Assembly (NCBI RefSeq): GCF_018613065.1
Contig: NZ_JAGGQW010000021.1
Coordinates: 1 to 64,000, forward strand
Reading direction: 5' to 3'
DNA: 64,000 bases
From: Bacillus sp. ISL-7
Lineage (GTDB): Bacteria; Bacillota; Bacilli; Bacillales_B; DSM-18226
Below the pieces are notes generated by a model. It saw only the letters and a program-made list of their open reading frames with translations, searched no databases and was not told the origin of the DNA. Made by a program: the position numbers and the translations under genes. Every line of letters starts with the position of its first letter. Within the stretch, counting starts at the first letter, position 1. This document shows positions 28,521-36,173 of this stretch, piece after piece.

Positions 28521-28536
28521 TAGAACAATCGTTCTA
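28521..28536. promoter_or_regulatory. LexA (DinR)-like box upstream of sda
   Basis: TAGAAC-AATC-GTTCTA is a perfect palindrome containing GAAC-N4-GTTC, the core of the Gram-positive LexA site (CGAAC-N4-GTTCG). The outermost bases differ from consensus. It lies about 110 bases upstream of the sda start and 2 bases from a DnaA-like box. Confidence 0.5.
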
Positions 28537-28537
28537 A

Positions 28538-28561
28538 CTATCCACAGGTTATGGTGGATAA
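28538..28561. promoter_or_regulatory. pair of near-consensus DnaA boxes
   Basis: CTATCCACA at 28538-28546 and, inverted, GGTGGATAA at 28553-28561; each differs from TTATCCACA by one base. Confidence 0.7.
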
Positions 28562-28627
28562 CTTGTGATTACTTTGTTTATAAAATGATGAAATGTGTAT
28601 GATTCAATGGGTATAATGTTAATAACT

Positions 28628-28636
28628 TTATCCACA
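28628..28636 (+). promoter_or_regulatory. consensus DnaA box
   Basis: TTATCCACA, an exact match to the DnaA box, between sda and yqeG. Confidence 0.75.
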
Positions 28637-28801
28637 ACGGTGTGAAATGAAGATATTTGTCGAAAAATATTTTATTACTTTTTTAATTTTATCCTATTTT
28701 AGAAAGATTTAGGTGCTCTTATAAAAAGCAATAATATTTTAAAATCATGTATTATCAGTTTTTGATGAATAATAAGACTATAAACAAATTACATTTAATC
28801 T

Positions 28802-28830
28802 TTGAAACAAAGGTTAAAATTGGTTATGAT
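28802..28830 (+). promoter_or_regulatory. sigma-A promoter of the yqeG operon
   Basis: TTGAAA at 28802-28807 and TATGAT at 28825-28830 with a 17-base spacer. Confidence 0.75.
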
Positions 28831-28887
28831 TGTACAAGAAAAAAATATTGAACGATTATATTTAGAATTCAATGAGGTGTAAGCTTA

Positions 28888-29403
28888 GTGCTAAAACAAT
28901 TTTTACCGAATGAACATGTTAAAAGCATCCTTGATATATCCGCTGAACAGTTGAATGCAAAAGGGATTAAGGGGATCATTACTGATTTGGATAATACGTT
29001 AGTGGAATGGGATCGCCCCAATGCCACTCCTCAATTAATCAAATGGTTTGATGAAATTCGAAAACATAATATCCTCGTGACAATTGTTTCTAATAATAAT
29101 GAAGAACGTGTCAAAGCCTTTTCTGATCCTTTAAAAATCCCCTTTATTTTTAGGGCTAGGAAGCCGTTTGCCATTGCCTTTCACAAGGCCATTTCACAAA
29201 TGGGAATTAAAAAAGAAGAGGCAGTGGTAATTGGAGATCAGTTACTGACAGATGTACTTGGCGGGAACCGGGGTGGTTTTCATACGATCCTGGTTGTCCC
29301 TGTTGCACAGACTGACGGATTTTTTACAAAATTTAACCGCTTTGCCGAGAGAAGAATTTTAAATTGGTTTCGAAAAAAAGGTATGCTTCAATGGGAGGAT
29401 TAA
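28888..29403 (+). CDS. yqeG: HAD superfamily (IIIA) phosphatase YqeG
   Basis: 171 residues. HAD motif I DLDNTLVEW with nucleophile D33 and D35, motif II TIVSNNN near 66-72, and motif III KKEE...VIGDQLLTD near 105-120. The substrate is not known in bacteria; the yeast relative is a phosphatidylglycerophosphate phosphatase (Gep4), so a lipid phosphate role is possible. Start GTG 28888 after GAGGTG. First gene of the yqeG-yqeM operon. Confidence 0.9.
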   Translation: MLKQFLPNEHVKSILDISAEQLNAKGIKGIITDLDNTLVEWDRPNATPQLIKWFDEIRKHNILVTIVSNNNEERVKAFSDPLKIPFIFRARKPFAIAFHKAISQMGIKKEEAVVIGDQLLTDVLGGNRGGFHTILVVPVAQTDGFFTKFNRFAERRILNWFRKKGMLQWED

Positions 29404-29406
29404 TGT

Positions 29407-30513
29407 GTGAGTGAACATCAACATATTTGTATGGGTTGTGGAGTAAAGGTCCAAACAGAATACCCAGAGGAACTAGGATACGCCCCAACATCGGCATTGG
29501 AAAAAGAAATGATTATTTGCCAGCGATGTTTTCGTCTTAAGCACTATAATGAGGTTCAGGATGTTAGCTTAACCGACGATGATTTTTTAAAAATATTAAA
29601 TGAAATGGGAAAGTCAGATGCCTTAATCGTGATGATTGTTGACATTTTTGATTTTAATGGCAGCTGGCTTCCAGGTTTACACCGTTTTGTAGGAAGCAAT
29701 AAAGTGCTTCTTGTTGGAAATAAGGTGGATTTATTGCCTAAATCTGTGAAGCATAGTAAGCTAATTCACTGGATGAAGCATGAAGCCAAAGAACTGGGGT
29801 TAAAGCCAGAAGATGTATTCCTTGTAAGTGCTGCGAAAGGCTTATTTGTTAAGGAAACGGCGGCGGCCATTGATGAACACCGAAATGGTAAAGACGTCTA
29901 TGTGGTTGGGTGTACTAATGTTGGGAAATCTACGTTTATCAATCGAATCATTAAAGAAGTAACAGGAGAATCCGATGTTATTACCACCTCCCATTTTCCG
30001 GGAACGACGTTGGATATTATCAAAATTCCACTTGATGATGAAAAATCATTAATTGATTCGCCAGGTATTATCAACCATCATCAAATGGCGCATTATGTTG
30101 ATAAGAGGGATTTAAAAATTATCACCCCCAAAAAAGAAATCAAGCCAAAAGTGTTTCAATTGAATGAAGGACAATCCTTATTCTTTGGCGGACTGGCCCG
30201 CTTTGATTATATTAGTGGCGGCCGAAGATCCTTTGTTTGTTATGTTTCCAATGAATTGAATATTCACAGGACCAAAATCGAGAATGCGGACGAACTCTAT
30301 GAAAAGCATGTGGGGGAAATGTTGACACCGCCTCGTATGGAACAATTAGAATCTTTTCCTGAGCTTGTGAAACAGGAATTTATTGTGAAAGAAGCAAAAA
30401 CGGATATCGTTTTCTCAGGACTTGGTTGGATTACCGTAAATGAGGCGGGTGCAAAAGTAGCTGCCTATGTACCAAAAGGTGTACAAGCATTAATTCGAAA
30501 ATCCTTAATATAA
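29407..30513 (+). CDS. yqeH: ribosome biogenesis GTPase YqeH
   Basis: 368 residues, circularly permuted GTPase. An N-terminal treble-clef zinc finger (CMGC at 8-11, CQRC near 38-41) is followed by G4 NKVD near 103-106, G5 SAAKG, then G1 GCTNVGKS at about 168-175 and G3 DSPG. It assists 30S subunit assembly. GTG 29407 is 3 bases after yqeG, so the two genes are co-translated. Confidence 0.95.
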   Translation: MSEHQHICMGCGVKVQTEYPEELGYAPTSALEKEMIICQRCFRLKHYNEVQDVSLTDDDFLKILNEMGKSDALIVMIVDIFDFNGSWLPGLHRFVGSNKVLLVGNKVDLLPKSVKHSKLIHWMKHEAKELGLKPEDVFLVSAAKGLFVKETAAAIDEHRNGKDVYVVGCTNVGKSTFINRIIKEVTGESDVITTSHFPGTTLDIIKIPLDDEKSLIDSPGIINHHQMAHYVDKRDLKIITPKKEIKPKVFQLNEGQSLFFGGLARFDYISGGRRSFVCYVSNELNIHRTKIENADELYEKHVGEMLTPPRMEQLESFPELVKQEFIVKEAKTDIVFSGLGWITVNEAGAKVAAYVPKGVQALIRKSLI

Positions 30514-30568
30514 ATAGATATCTTTAAGGTCAGGTTTTCACGTGCTGACATGGGTGGGGGGAATTCAG

Positions 30569-31408
30569 ATGAAGAAATTATTTGCTGTTTTGGGGAATCC
30601 AATCGGACATAGTATGTCTCCGGTTATGATCAATGATTTATTTTCATTTTATAACATCGATGCAGCCTATCTGCCATTTCAAGTTAAGGAAGTGGATTTA
30701 CAGGATGCTGTCAAGGGATTAAAAGCGCTGGGCGTCAGTGGATTTAATGTAACTGTACCGCATAAAAGTAAAATTATTCCCTTTCTGGATGGCATAGATG
30801 AATTGGCCGCGAACATCGGGGCGGTGAATACCGTTGTAAATGAAAACGGTCAACTAATTGGCTATAACACAGATGGCCCTGGTTTTCTAAAAGGCTTAAA
30901 TGCTTTTCTGCCTAAAATAACAGACCAAAAGGTTCTGATTATTGGAGCAGGCGGGGCTGCGAGAGCCATCTATTTAACTTTGGCAAAGGAAAATCCGCTC
31001 GTCTTGAACATTGCCAATCGCACGATAGAGAAAGCCTGGGAACTAATCAAAGAATGTCCTTATTCAGTTTTTTCTAGTGCTTGTTCGTTTGAAGAGGCAA
31101 GTGAATCATTAGGGGAATATGATTTAGTTATTCAAACGACACTGATTGGCATGTCCCCAAAAATTAATGAGCAGCCATTCCCGCTAAATAAAATAAAGAA
31201 TCAAACCGTCTTTTGTGATATCATATACAATCCGCTTGAAACGCAATTTTTACAAGAAGCGAGTCTTAATGGAGCAAGCATCCAAAACGGGATAGATATG
31301 TTTGTATATCAGGGAGCACTTGCTTTTGAAAAATGGACAGGAATTTTCCCTGATGTGGAAAGAATGAGAGATAATGTGTTAAAACAATTAGGAGGAAGAA
31401 CATGTTAA
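30569..31408 (+). CDS. aroE: shikimate dehydrogenase (NADP+)
   Basis: 279 residues. Substrate-binding N-terminal domain with GNPIGHSMSP at 9-18 and catalytic K66 in NVTVPHKSK; NADP-binding GAGGAARA near 129-136 and the NRT motif after it. It reduces 3-dehydroshikimate in aromatic amino acid synthesis. Start ATG 30569 follows GGTGGGGGGA; the upstream in-frame GTG 30542 has no ribosome binding site. The stop overlaps the yhbY start by 7 bases. Confidence 0.95.
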   Translation: MKKLFAVLGNPIGHSMSPVMINDLFSFYNIDAAYLPFQVKEVDLQDAVKGLKALGVSGFNVTVPHKSKIIPFLDGIDELAANIGAVNTVVNENGQLIGYNTDGPGFLKGLNAFLPKITDQKVLIIGAGGAARAIYLTLAKENPLVLNIANRTIEKAWELIKECPYSVFSSACSFEEASESLGEYDLVIQTTLIGMSPKINEQPFPLNKIKNQTVFCDIIYNPLETQFLQEASLNGASIQNGIDMFVYQGALAFEKWTGIFPDVERMRDNVLKQLGGRTC

Positions 31409-31692
31409 CAGGTAAGCAAAAAAGTTTTTTACGTTCAAAGGCGCACCACCTAGATCCGATATTTCAAGTAGGTAAAGGTGGAGTAAACGAAAATATGATT
31501 AAACAAGTTGCTGATGCACTCGAAGCAAGAGAGCTATTTAAAGTCAGCATTTTGCAAAATTGTGAAGAAGATAAAGCGGCCGTTGCTGAGCAGTTAGCTG
31601 AAGGTACGGGTGCAGAAATTGTTCAACTTATCGGAAATACCATTGTCCTTTATAAAGAGTCTGTGGAAAAGAAAACAATTAAACTTCCATAA
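31402..31692 (+). CDS. yhbY: CRM-domain RNA-binding protein YhbY (YqeI)
   Basis: 96 residues, a single CRM domain with the GKGG loop (FQVGKGGVNENM) and basic N-terminus (LTGKQKSFLRSKAHHLDP). It associates with pre-50S particles in E. coli. Overlaps aroE and sits in the yqe operon between aroE and nadD. Confidence 0.93.
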   Translation: MLTGKQKSFLRSKAHHLDPIFQVGKGGVNENMIKQVADALEARELFKVSILQNCEEDKAAVAEQLAEGTGAEIVQLIGNTIVLYKESVEKKTIKLP

Positions 31693-31716
31693 TTGAAAGT
31701 ATAAGGAGGCGATCGC

Positions 31717-32286
31717 ATGTTGAAGGTGGGAATATTGGGAGGAACTTTTGATCCTCCGCATTATGGACATCTTTTAATTGCAAATGAGGTTCTTTCCACT
31801 CTTCAGCTTGATGAAATTTGGTTTATGCCAAACCAAGAGCCTCCCCATAAGAGAAAATCAGAATCGATTAAAAATGAAGATCGCCTGCAAATGCTGGAAT
31901 TAGCAATCGGTGGAAATGCTGCTTTTCGAGTGGAAACGATTGAACTTCATAGGCAAGGCCCTTCTTATACAGTTGATACCATGAAAATGATTAATGACCA
32001 GTATCCTGACCATCAGTTTTTCTTTATTATTGGGGCGGATATGATTGAATACCTGCCGAAATGGCATAAAATTGATGAACTTATTAAACTTGTCCAATTT
32101 GTTGGAGTTGAAAGACCGACGTATAGCAGTCAGACAGACTACCCTATCCTTTATGTAGATGTTCCGGCACTGGATGTGTCATCTAGTATGATTAGGGATA
32201 GGGTGAAAAACGGAAAGACAGTTCGTTATCTACTTCCTGACCCGGTCGTTCAATATATCGAGGAGAAGCATTTATATGGAACGTGA
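31717..32286 (+). CDS. nadD: nicotinate-nucleotide adenylyltransferase
   Basis: 189 residues, nucleotidylyltransferase fold. [11 protein letters not shown] at 8-18 carries the HxGH motif, and SSSMIRDRV near 167 is the second ATP-binding signature. It makes deamido-NAD from nicotinate mononucleotide. The ATG follows AAGGAGGCGATCGC. The end overlaps yqeK by 11 bases. Confidence 0.96.
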   Translation: MLKVGILGGTFDPPHYGHLLIANEVLSTLQLDEIWFMPNQEPPHKRKSESIKNEDRLQMLELAIGGNAAFRVETIELHRQGPSYTVDTMKMINDQYPDHQFFFIIGADMIEYLPKWHKIDELIKLVQFVGVERPTYSSQTDYPILYVDVPALDVSSSMIRDRVKNGKTVRYLLPDPVVQYIEEKHLYGT

Positions 32287-32842
32287 AGAGGCGTTAAAGC
32301 TTGTAAAGGAACAATTAACCGATCATCGCTATCAGCATACTTTGGGAGTAATGGAGACAGCGATAGCACTTGCAAAACAATATGGCGGAAATGAACAAAA
32401 AGCGGAATTAGCTGCGATTTTTCATGATTATGCAAAATTTCGTCCAAAAGACGAAATGAAGGAAATCATTACTGGTCAAGGATTTCCGCAGGATTTGCTT
32501 GAATTTAATTCGGAATTGTGGCATGCACCTGCAGGGGCCTACTTGGTGGAAAAAGAAGCGGGCATCAGCGATCGTGAAGTTTTGGAAGCGATCCGTTATC
32601 ATACCTCAGGAAGACCAGGAATGACTTTACTGGATAAAATTATTTATTTAGCCGATTACATTGAACCAGGCCGTCATTTTCCAGGTGTGGAAGAGGTACG
32701 AGATATGGCTAAAGAAAATTTAGATAAAGCACTAATTAAGGCCATTCAAAATACGATCATGTTTTTATTAAAAAAGAATCAAACAATATACCCTGATACA
32801 TTCTATACGTACAATGATCTAATCAAAAAACTGGAGGATTGA
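32276..32842 (+). CDS. yqeK: HD-domain diadenosine tetraphosphatase YqeK
   Basis: 188 residues, HD phosphohydrolase with metal ligands H21, H50-D51 (FHDYAKF), H83-region ([10 protein letters not shown]), H109-region (YHTSGRPGM) and a later Asp (DYIEPGR). Symmetrical Ap4A hydrolysis to ADP has been shown for this family. It overlaps nadD by 11 bases and is 3 bases from rsfS. Confidence 0.93.
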   Translation: MEREEALKLVKEQLTDHRYQHTLGVMETAIALAKQYGGNEQKAELAAIFHDYAKFRPKDEMKEIITGQGFPQDLLEFNSELWHAPAGAYLVEKEAGISDREVLEAIRYHTSGRPGMTLLDKIIYLADYIEPGRHFPGVEEVRDMAKENLDKALIKAIQNTIMFLLKKNQTIYPDTFYTYNDLIKKLED

Positions 32843-32845
32843 TTA

Positions 32846-33202
32846 ATGGATAATCAAGAACTACTAAAAATTGCTGTTAAAGCAGCGGATGACAAACGTG
32901 CTGAAGACATTTTAGCCCTAAATATGAAGGGGATTTCTTTAATTGCTGATTACTTTATCATATGTCACGGAAACTCAGATAAACAAGTACAGGCGATTGC
33001 AAAGGAAATGAAAGAAAAAGCCCAAGAACATGGATATGACGTAAAAAGAATAGAGGGTTATGATGAAGCAAGATGGGTGTTGATTGATCTTGGCGATGTT
33101 GTTGCCCACGTATTCCATCGTGACGAAAGAAGCTATTACAAATTGGAGCGTCTATGGGGCGATGCGCCGTTGGAAGACATCCACAGTGCGCTAAATACAT
33201 GA
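32846..33202 (+). CDS. rsfS: ribosome silencing factor RsfS (YqeL)
   Basis: 118 residues of the RsfS/Iojap family: ISLIADYFIICHGNSDKQVQAI and RIEGYDEARWVLIDLGDVVAHVF are the hallmarks. It binds ribosomal protein uL14 and blocks subunit joining under nutrient stress. Last bases overlap the yqeM start (ATGA). Confidence 0.95.
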   Translation: MDNQELLKIAVKAADDKRAEDILALNMKGISLIADYFIICHGNSDKQVQAIAKEMKEKAQEHGYDVKRIEGYDEARWVLIDLGDVVAHVFHRDERSYYKLERLWGDAPLEDIHSALNT

Positions 33203-33957
33203 GCTATCAGCAATTTGCCTATCTCTATGATGAGCTGATGAAGGACGCACCATATGATGAGTGGGTCCAGTTTGTCAAAGATAAATGCGTGAACTATAAC
33301 GTTACTGGCACTCGCTTGCTGGACCTAGCATGTGGGACAGGTGAACTCTCCGTCCGGTTAGCGAAAGACGGCTTTCAAGTAACGGGAGTGGATTTATCTG
33401 AGGATATGCTAGCTGTGGCACAGGCGAAGGCCGAGGATGATGGGGTTAGAATTCCGTTTTTTCAGCAGAATATGGCTGACTTAGAGGGCCAGGGGGAATT
33501 TGATGTCATCGGTATTTTTTGTGATTCGTTAAATTATCTTCAGAGCGAGCAAGAAGTTATGGCGACCTTTTCAAACGCCTTCCAGCATTTGAGCGATGAA
33601 GGAATATTCATTTTTGACGTTCATTCGATTTATAAAATTTCTCATTTATTCATTAATCAAACCTTTGCTTCCAGTGAGGATCATGTCTCATTTATCTGGA
33701 ATAGCTTCTCTGGAGAAAGTTCGAATAGTGTGGAACATGAGTTAAGCTTTTTTGTTTTGGATGAACGAACAGGAAAGTATGACCGATTTGATGAGATTCA
33801 TTTTCAACGAACATATCCAGTCCAGCAATATTCAGACTGGTTAGTCGAGACTGGTTTTGAATTGTTGGAGGTTTGTGCTGATTTTAAAGATGCTAAGCCT
33901 GCAACACAATCAGAGCGAATCTTTTTTGTAGCGAAAAAAATAAAGAAAGCCATCTAA
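33199..33957 (+). CDS. yqeM: class I SAM-dependent methyltransferase YqeM
   Basis: 252 residues. Motif I LLDLACGTGELSVRLA near 40-55, then VDLSEDML. The substrate is unknown. Start ATG 33199 (MSYQQFAYLYDELM) overlaps the rsfS stop, pointing to translational coupling; a longer in-frame start at 33154 lies inside rsfS. A terminator overlaps its stop codon. Confidence 0.9.
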   Translation: MSYQQFAYLYDELMKDAPYDEWVQFVKDKCVNYNVTGTRLLDLACGTGELSVRLAKDGFQVTGVDLSEDMLAVAQAKAEDDGVRIPFFQQNMADLEGQGEFDVIGIFCDSLNYLQSEQEVMATFSNAFQHLSDEGIFIFDVHSIYKISHLFINQTFASSEDHVSFIWNSFSGESSNSVEHELSFFVLDERTGKYDRFDEIHFQRTYPVQQYSDWLVETGFELLEVCADFKDAKPATQSERIFFVAKKIKKAI

Positions 33958-33977
33958 AAAATAAGATGGCTTTTTAT
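33946..33977 (+). terminator. terminator of the yqeG-yqeM operon
   Basis: AAAGCCATCT / AGATGGCTTT, 8-base loop, T run. It overlaps the end of yqeM. Confidence 0.88.
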
Positions 33978-34014
33978 TATGAGAAAAGAAGGAATTTGTC
34001 AGTAAATGGCGAAA

Positions 34015-34839
34015 TTAATAATTAGAGAATTGCGTCTCTACTTTATCTAGATCCTCTTTAAATTTTGCCTGCGTAGCCTGAAATAGGTGCCCAAATACGT
34101 CTCCGAGCTCGTTATCCAGTACTTTTATACCTTCACCGGTTATCCCGCCCTTTACACATACCTTTTCCTGCAGTGATGAAAGTGTATAATGCCCTTGCTT
34201 TAATAATTCACCCAGTCCTACAATCATTTCACTTGCCATAATTGTAGCGGCATCTTCGTCAATTTCTGTCTCTTTAACTGCCGCTTGGATGAAACTTTGG
34301 AGAAGATAGCTGAAGAAAGCTGGCCCGCAGCTAACGATATCAGAGGCAGGCCTCGTTATTTTTTCATCAATATGAAACGGCACCCCAATCTTCGTAATTA
34401 ATTTCTCTACTTTCCTTTTCCAATGGTCTCTGCAATTTTCCCCATAGGTAATCAATGACACCCCAGATAATGCGCGATTTGTAATACTTGGGATTACTCT
34501 AACGGCTGAACAGGAAACCTTCTTTTCAATTTGGCTTGTACTGATAGGGCTCGTTATAGAAATGAGACATTTTTCAGGGCTTAAATGTGGTTTAATTTCA
34601 TCTAGAACTTGAAATACATCTAATGGTTTTACACAAATAAATACCAAGTCGGACTCCGCGGCAACTTCTCTTGGATTCGCTCCAACCCTTAGTTCCCTAT
34701 ATTTATCTTTAAGCACCATAGCTTTTGATTTTGTCCTGTTTGTAATCATGATAGAGGAAGGGGAAATGGCTTTTCCGTCAATCAAGGCCTCCACCAATAT
34801 TCTCCCCATATTACCGGTACCGATAATGCCTATTTTCAT
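34015..34839 (-). CDS. comER: ComER, pyrroline-5-carboxylate reductase-like protein
   Basis: 274 residues, ProC family: N-terminal Rossmann fold MKIGIIGTGNMGRILVEAL and the C-terminal helical dimer domain (SCGPAFFSYLLQSFIQAAV). ComER is encoded opposite to the comE operon; in B. subtilis it is dispensable for transformation, and in B. cereus it has been linked to biofilm and sporulation. ATG 34839 with GAAGGAGGG upstream is chosen; the frame extends to 34950 without a ribosome binding site. Confidence 0.92.
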   Translation of the reverse strand: MKIGIIGTGNMGRILVEALIDGKAISPSSIMITNRTKSKAMVLKDKYRELRVGANPREVAAESDLVFICVKPLDVFQVLDEIKPHLSPEKCLISITSPISTSQIEKKVSCSAVRVIPSITNRALSGVSLITYGENCRDHWKRKVEKLITKIGVPFHIDEKITRPASDIVSCGPAFFSYLLQSFIQAAVKETEIDEDAATIMASEMIVGLGELLKQGHYTLSSLQEKVCVKGGITGEGIKVLDNELGDVFGHLFQATQAKFKEDLDKVETQFSNY

Positions 34840-34926
34840 TGTTCCGACCCTCCTTCGCATGCAAGTTTCTTTTATAACCATATGAAAACTGTAAGTGAAA
34901 TATACCTTTAGAAAGGAAGGATTCAA

Positions 34927-35565
34927 GTGAAATACTGGTTGATTGAACACAAGATCATTGTTGTAGTTGTTGCGATTATTGCACTCGGTGGATTTTATTT
35001 TTTTTATGTCAATGATACCCCTGAGCCTCTTCCCACTAATTCTCTAAGTAGTGAAGAGAAATTTCAAGGGGAAGAGAAGGAAACAGAAAAGACGAAACCT
35101 GCAAATCTTCCGGAATTGCCAGAGAAAATAATGGTAGATGTCAAGGGCCAAATCAAACTTCCAGGAGTATACCAAGCAAATACAAGTGAGAGGGTTATTG
35201 ATGTTATCAGTCGAGCGGGTGGTTTAACGGACAAGGCCGACCAAGGTCAGGTGAATTTTGCCGAGCATGTCCAAGATGAAATGATCATTTACATCCCTGC
35301 TAAGGGAGAGGAAGGACTTCCTTCTGCACCCGTAGGCGGCAGCCAAATTACTACCAGCGGTAATCAAAAAGAATTAAAAATTAATATAAATAAGGCCGAT
35401 GAAACTGAATTGCAAAATCTCCCTGGCATTGGTCCAGCCAAAGCGGCTGCCATTATTGAATATAGGAATACAAATGGCCCTTTCAAAGCGATTGAAGACT
35501 TGAAAAATATAAGCGGTATTGGGGACAAAACATTCGAAAAATTTAAAGATTTACTTGCTATATAG
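34927..35565 (+). CDS. comEA: competence DNA receptor ComEA
   Basis: 212 residues. One N-terminal membrane anchor at about 9-27, a SLBB-like domain (VDVKGQIKLPGVYQANTSERVIDVISRAGG) in the middle, and a C-terminal double helix-hairpin-helix (NLPGIGPAKAAAIIEYR, NISGIGDKTFEKFKDLL) that binds double-stranded DNA. It hands DNA to ComEC. Start GTG 34927, behind AAGGAAGG. It is divergent from comER. Confidence 0.95.
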   Translation: MKYWLIEHKIIVVVVAIIALGGFYFFYVNDTPEPLPTNSLSSEEKFQGEEKETEKTKPANLPELPEKIMVDVKGQIKLPGVYQANTSERVIDVISRAGGLTDKADQGQVNFAEHVQDEMIIYIPAKGEEGLPSAPVGGSQITTSGNQKELKININKADETELQNLPGIGPAKAAAIIEYRNTNGPFKAIEDLKNISGIGDKTFEKFKDLLAI

Positions 35566-35638
35566 TAAATCTCTAATTGACCTATAGGGACAATCACTAT
35601 TAAACTTAAGTGGAAGAATATAAAAGGGAGTGGGAGAA

Positions 35639-36100
35639 GTGGAACGAATCTCATGGGATCAATATTTTATGGCACAAAGCCATTTGCTCGCACTAAGAAG
35701 CACATGTACTAGGCTGACAGTGGGAGCTACAATTGTAAGGGATAAACGAATTATTGCTGGTGGCTATAATGGATCAATAGCTGGTGGAGACCATTGTATT
35801 GATGAAGGTTGCTTCGTGATTGACAATCACTGTGTCAGAACCATACACGCTGAAATGAATGCGCTGCTTCAATGTGCTAAATTTGGTGTCCCGACAGCAG
35901 AAGCTGAAATTTATGTCACCCATTTCCCCTGCTTACAATGCTGTAAAGCGATTATCCAAGCGGGTATTAAAACCGTTTATTACGCGGAGGATTATAAAAA
36001 TCACCCGTATGCAATTGAACTTTTTCAGCAGGCAAATGTTACCATTGAGAAGGTAGAGCTACATGAGTCAGTAATTGATTTACGGAAGGTTAGTCAATAA
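35639..36100 (+). CDS. comEB: ComEB, dCMP deaminase family protein
   Basis: 153 residues. Zinc deaminase motif HAEMNALLQ near 71-79 and PCLQCC near 100-105. It converts dCMP to dUMP; ComEB is also reported to help polar localisation of the competence machinery. Start GTG 35639 (MERISWDQYF) matches the B. subtilis start. The protein ends about 35 residues earlier than I recall for B. subtilis ComEB (189), lacking the C-terminal tail. Confidence 0.93.
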   Translation: MERISWDQYFMAQSHLLALRSTCTRLTVGATIVRDKRIIAGGYNGSIAGGDHCIDEGCFVIDNHCVRTIHAEMNALLQCAKFGVPTAEAEIYVTHFPCLQCCKAIIQAGIKTVYYAEDYKNHPYAIELFQQANVTIEKVELHESVIDLRKVSQ

Positions 36101-36101
36101 T

Positions 36102-36142
36102 TCTACGGATTGATGCCGGTTATTTCCGGCTCTTCCGTATTT
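36102..36142 (+). terminator. terminator-like hairpin between comEB and comEC
   Basis: TACGGA...TCCGTA outer stem and GCCGG-TTATTT-CCGGC inner stem, then TTTTG. An attenuator within the operon is possible. Confidence 0.5.
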
Positions 36143-36173
36143 TGTAATGAAAATACCTAAATGGAGAAGTCAA

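Larger units (their letters stand above)
28414..28887. other. sda-yqeG intergenic regulatory region
   Basis: About 470 AT-rich bases between divergent sda and yqeG. It carries a LexA-like palindrome, three DnaA-box-like 9-mers and the yqeG promoter (listed separately). No further ORF is supported. Confidence 0.7.
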
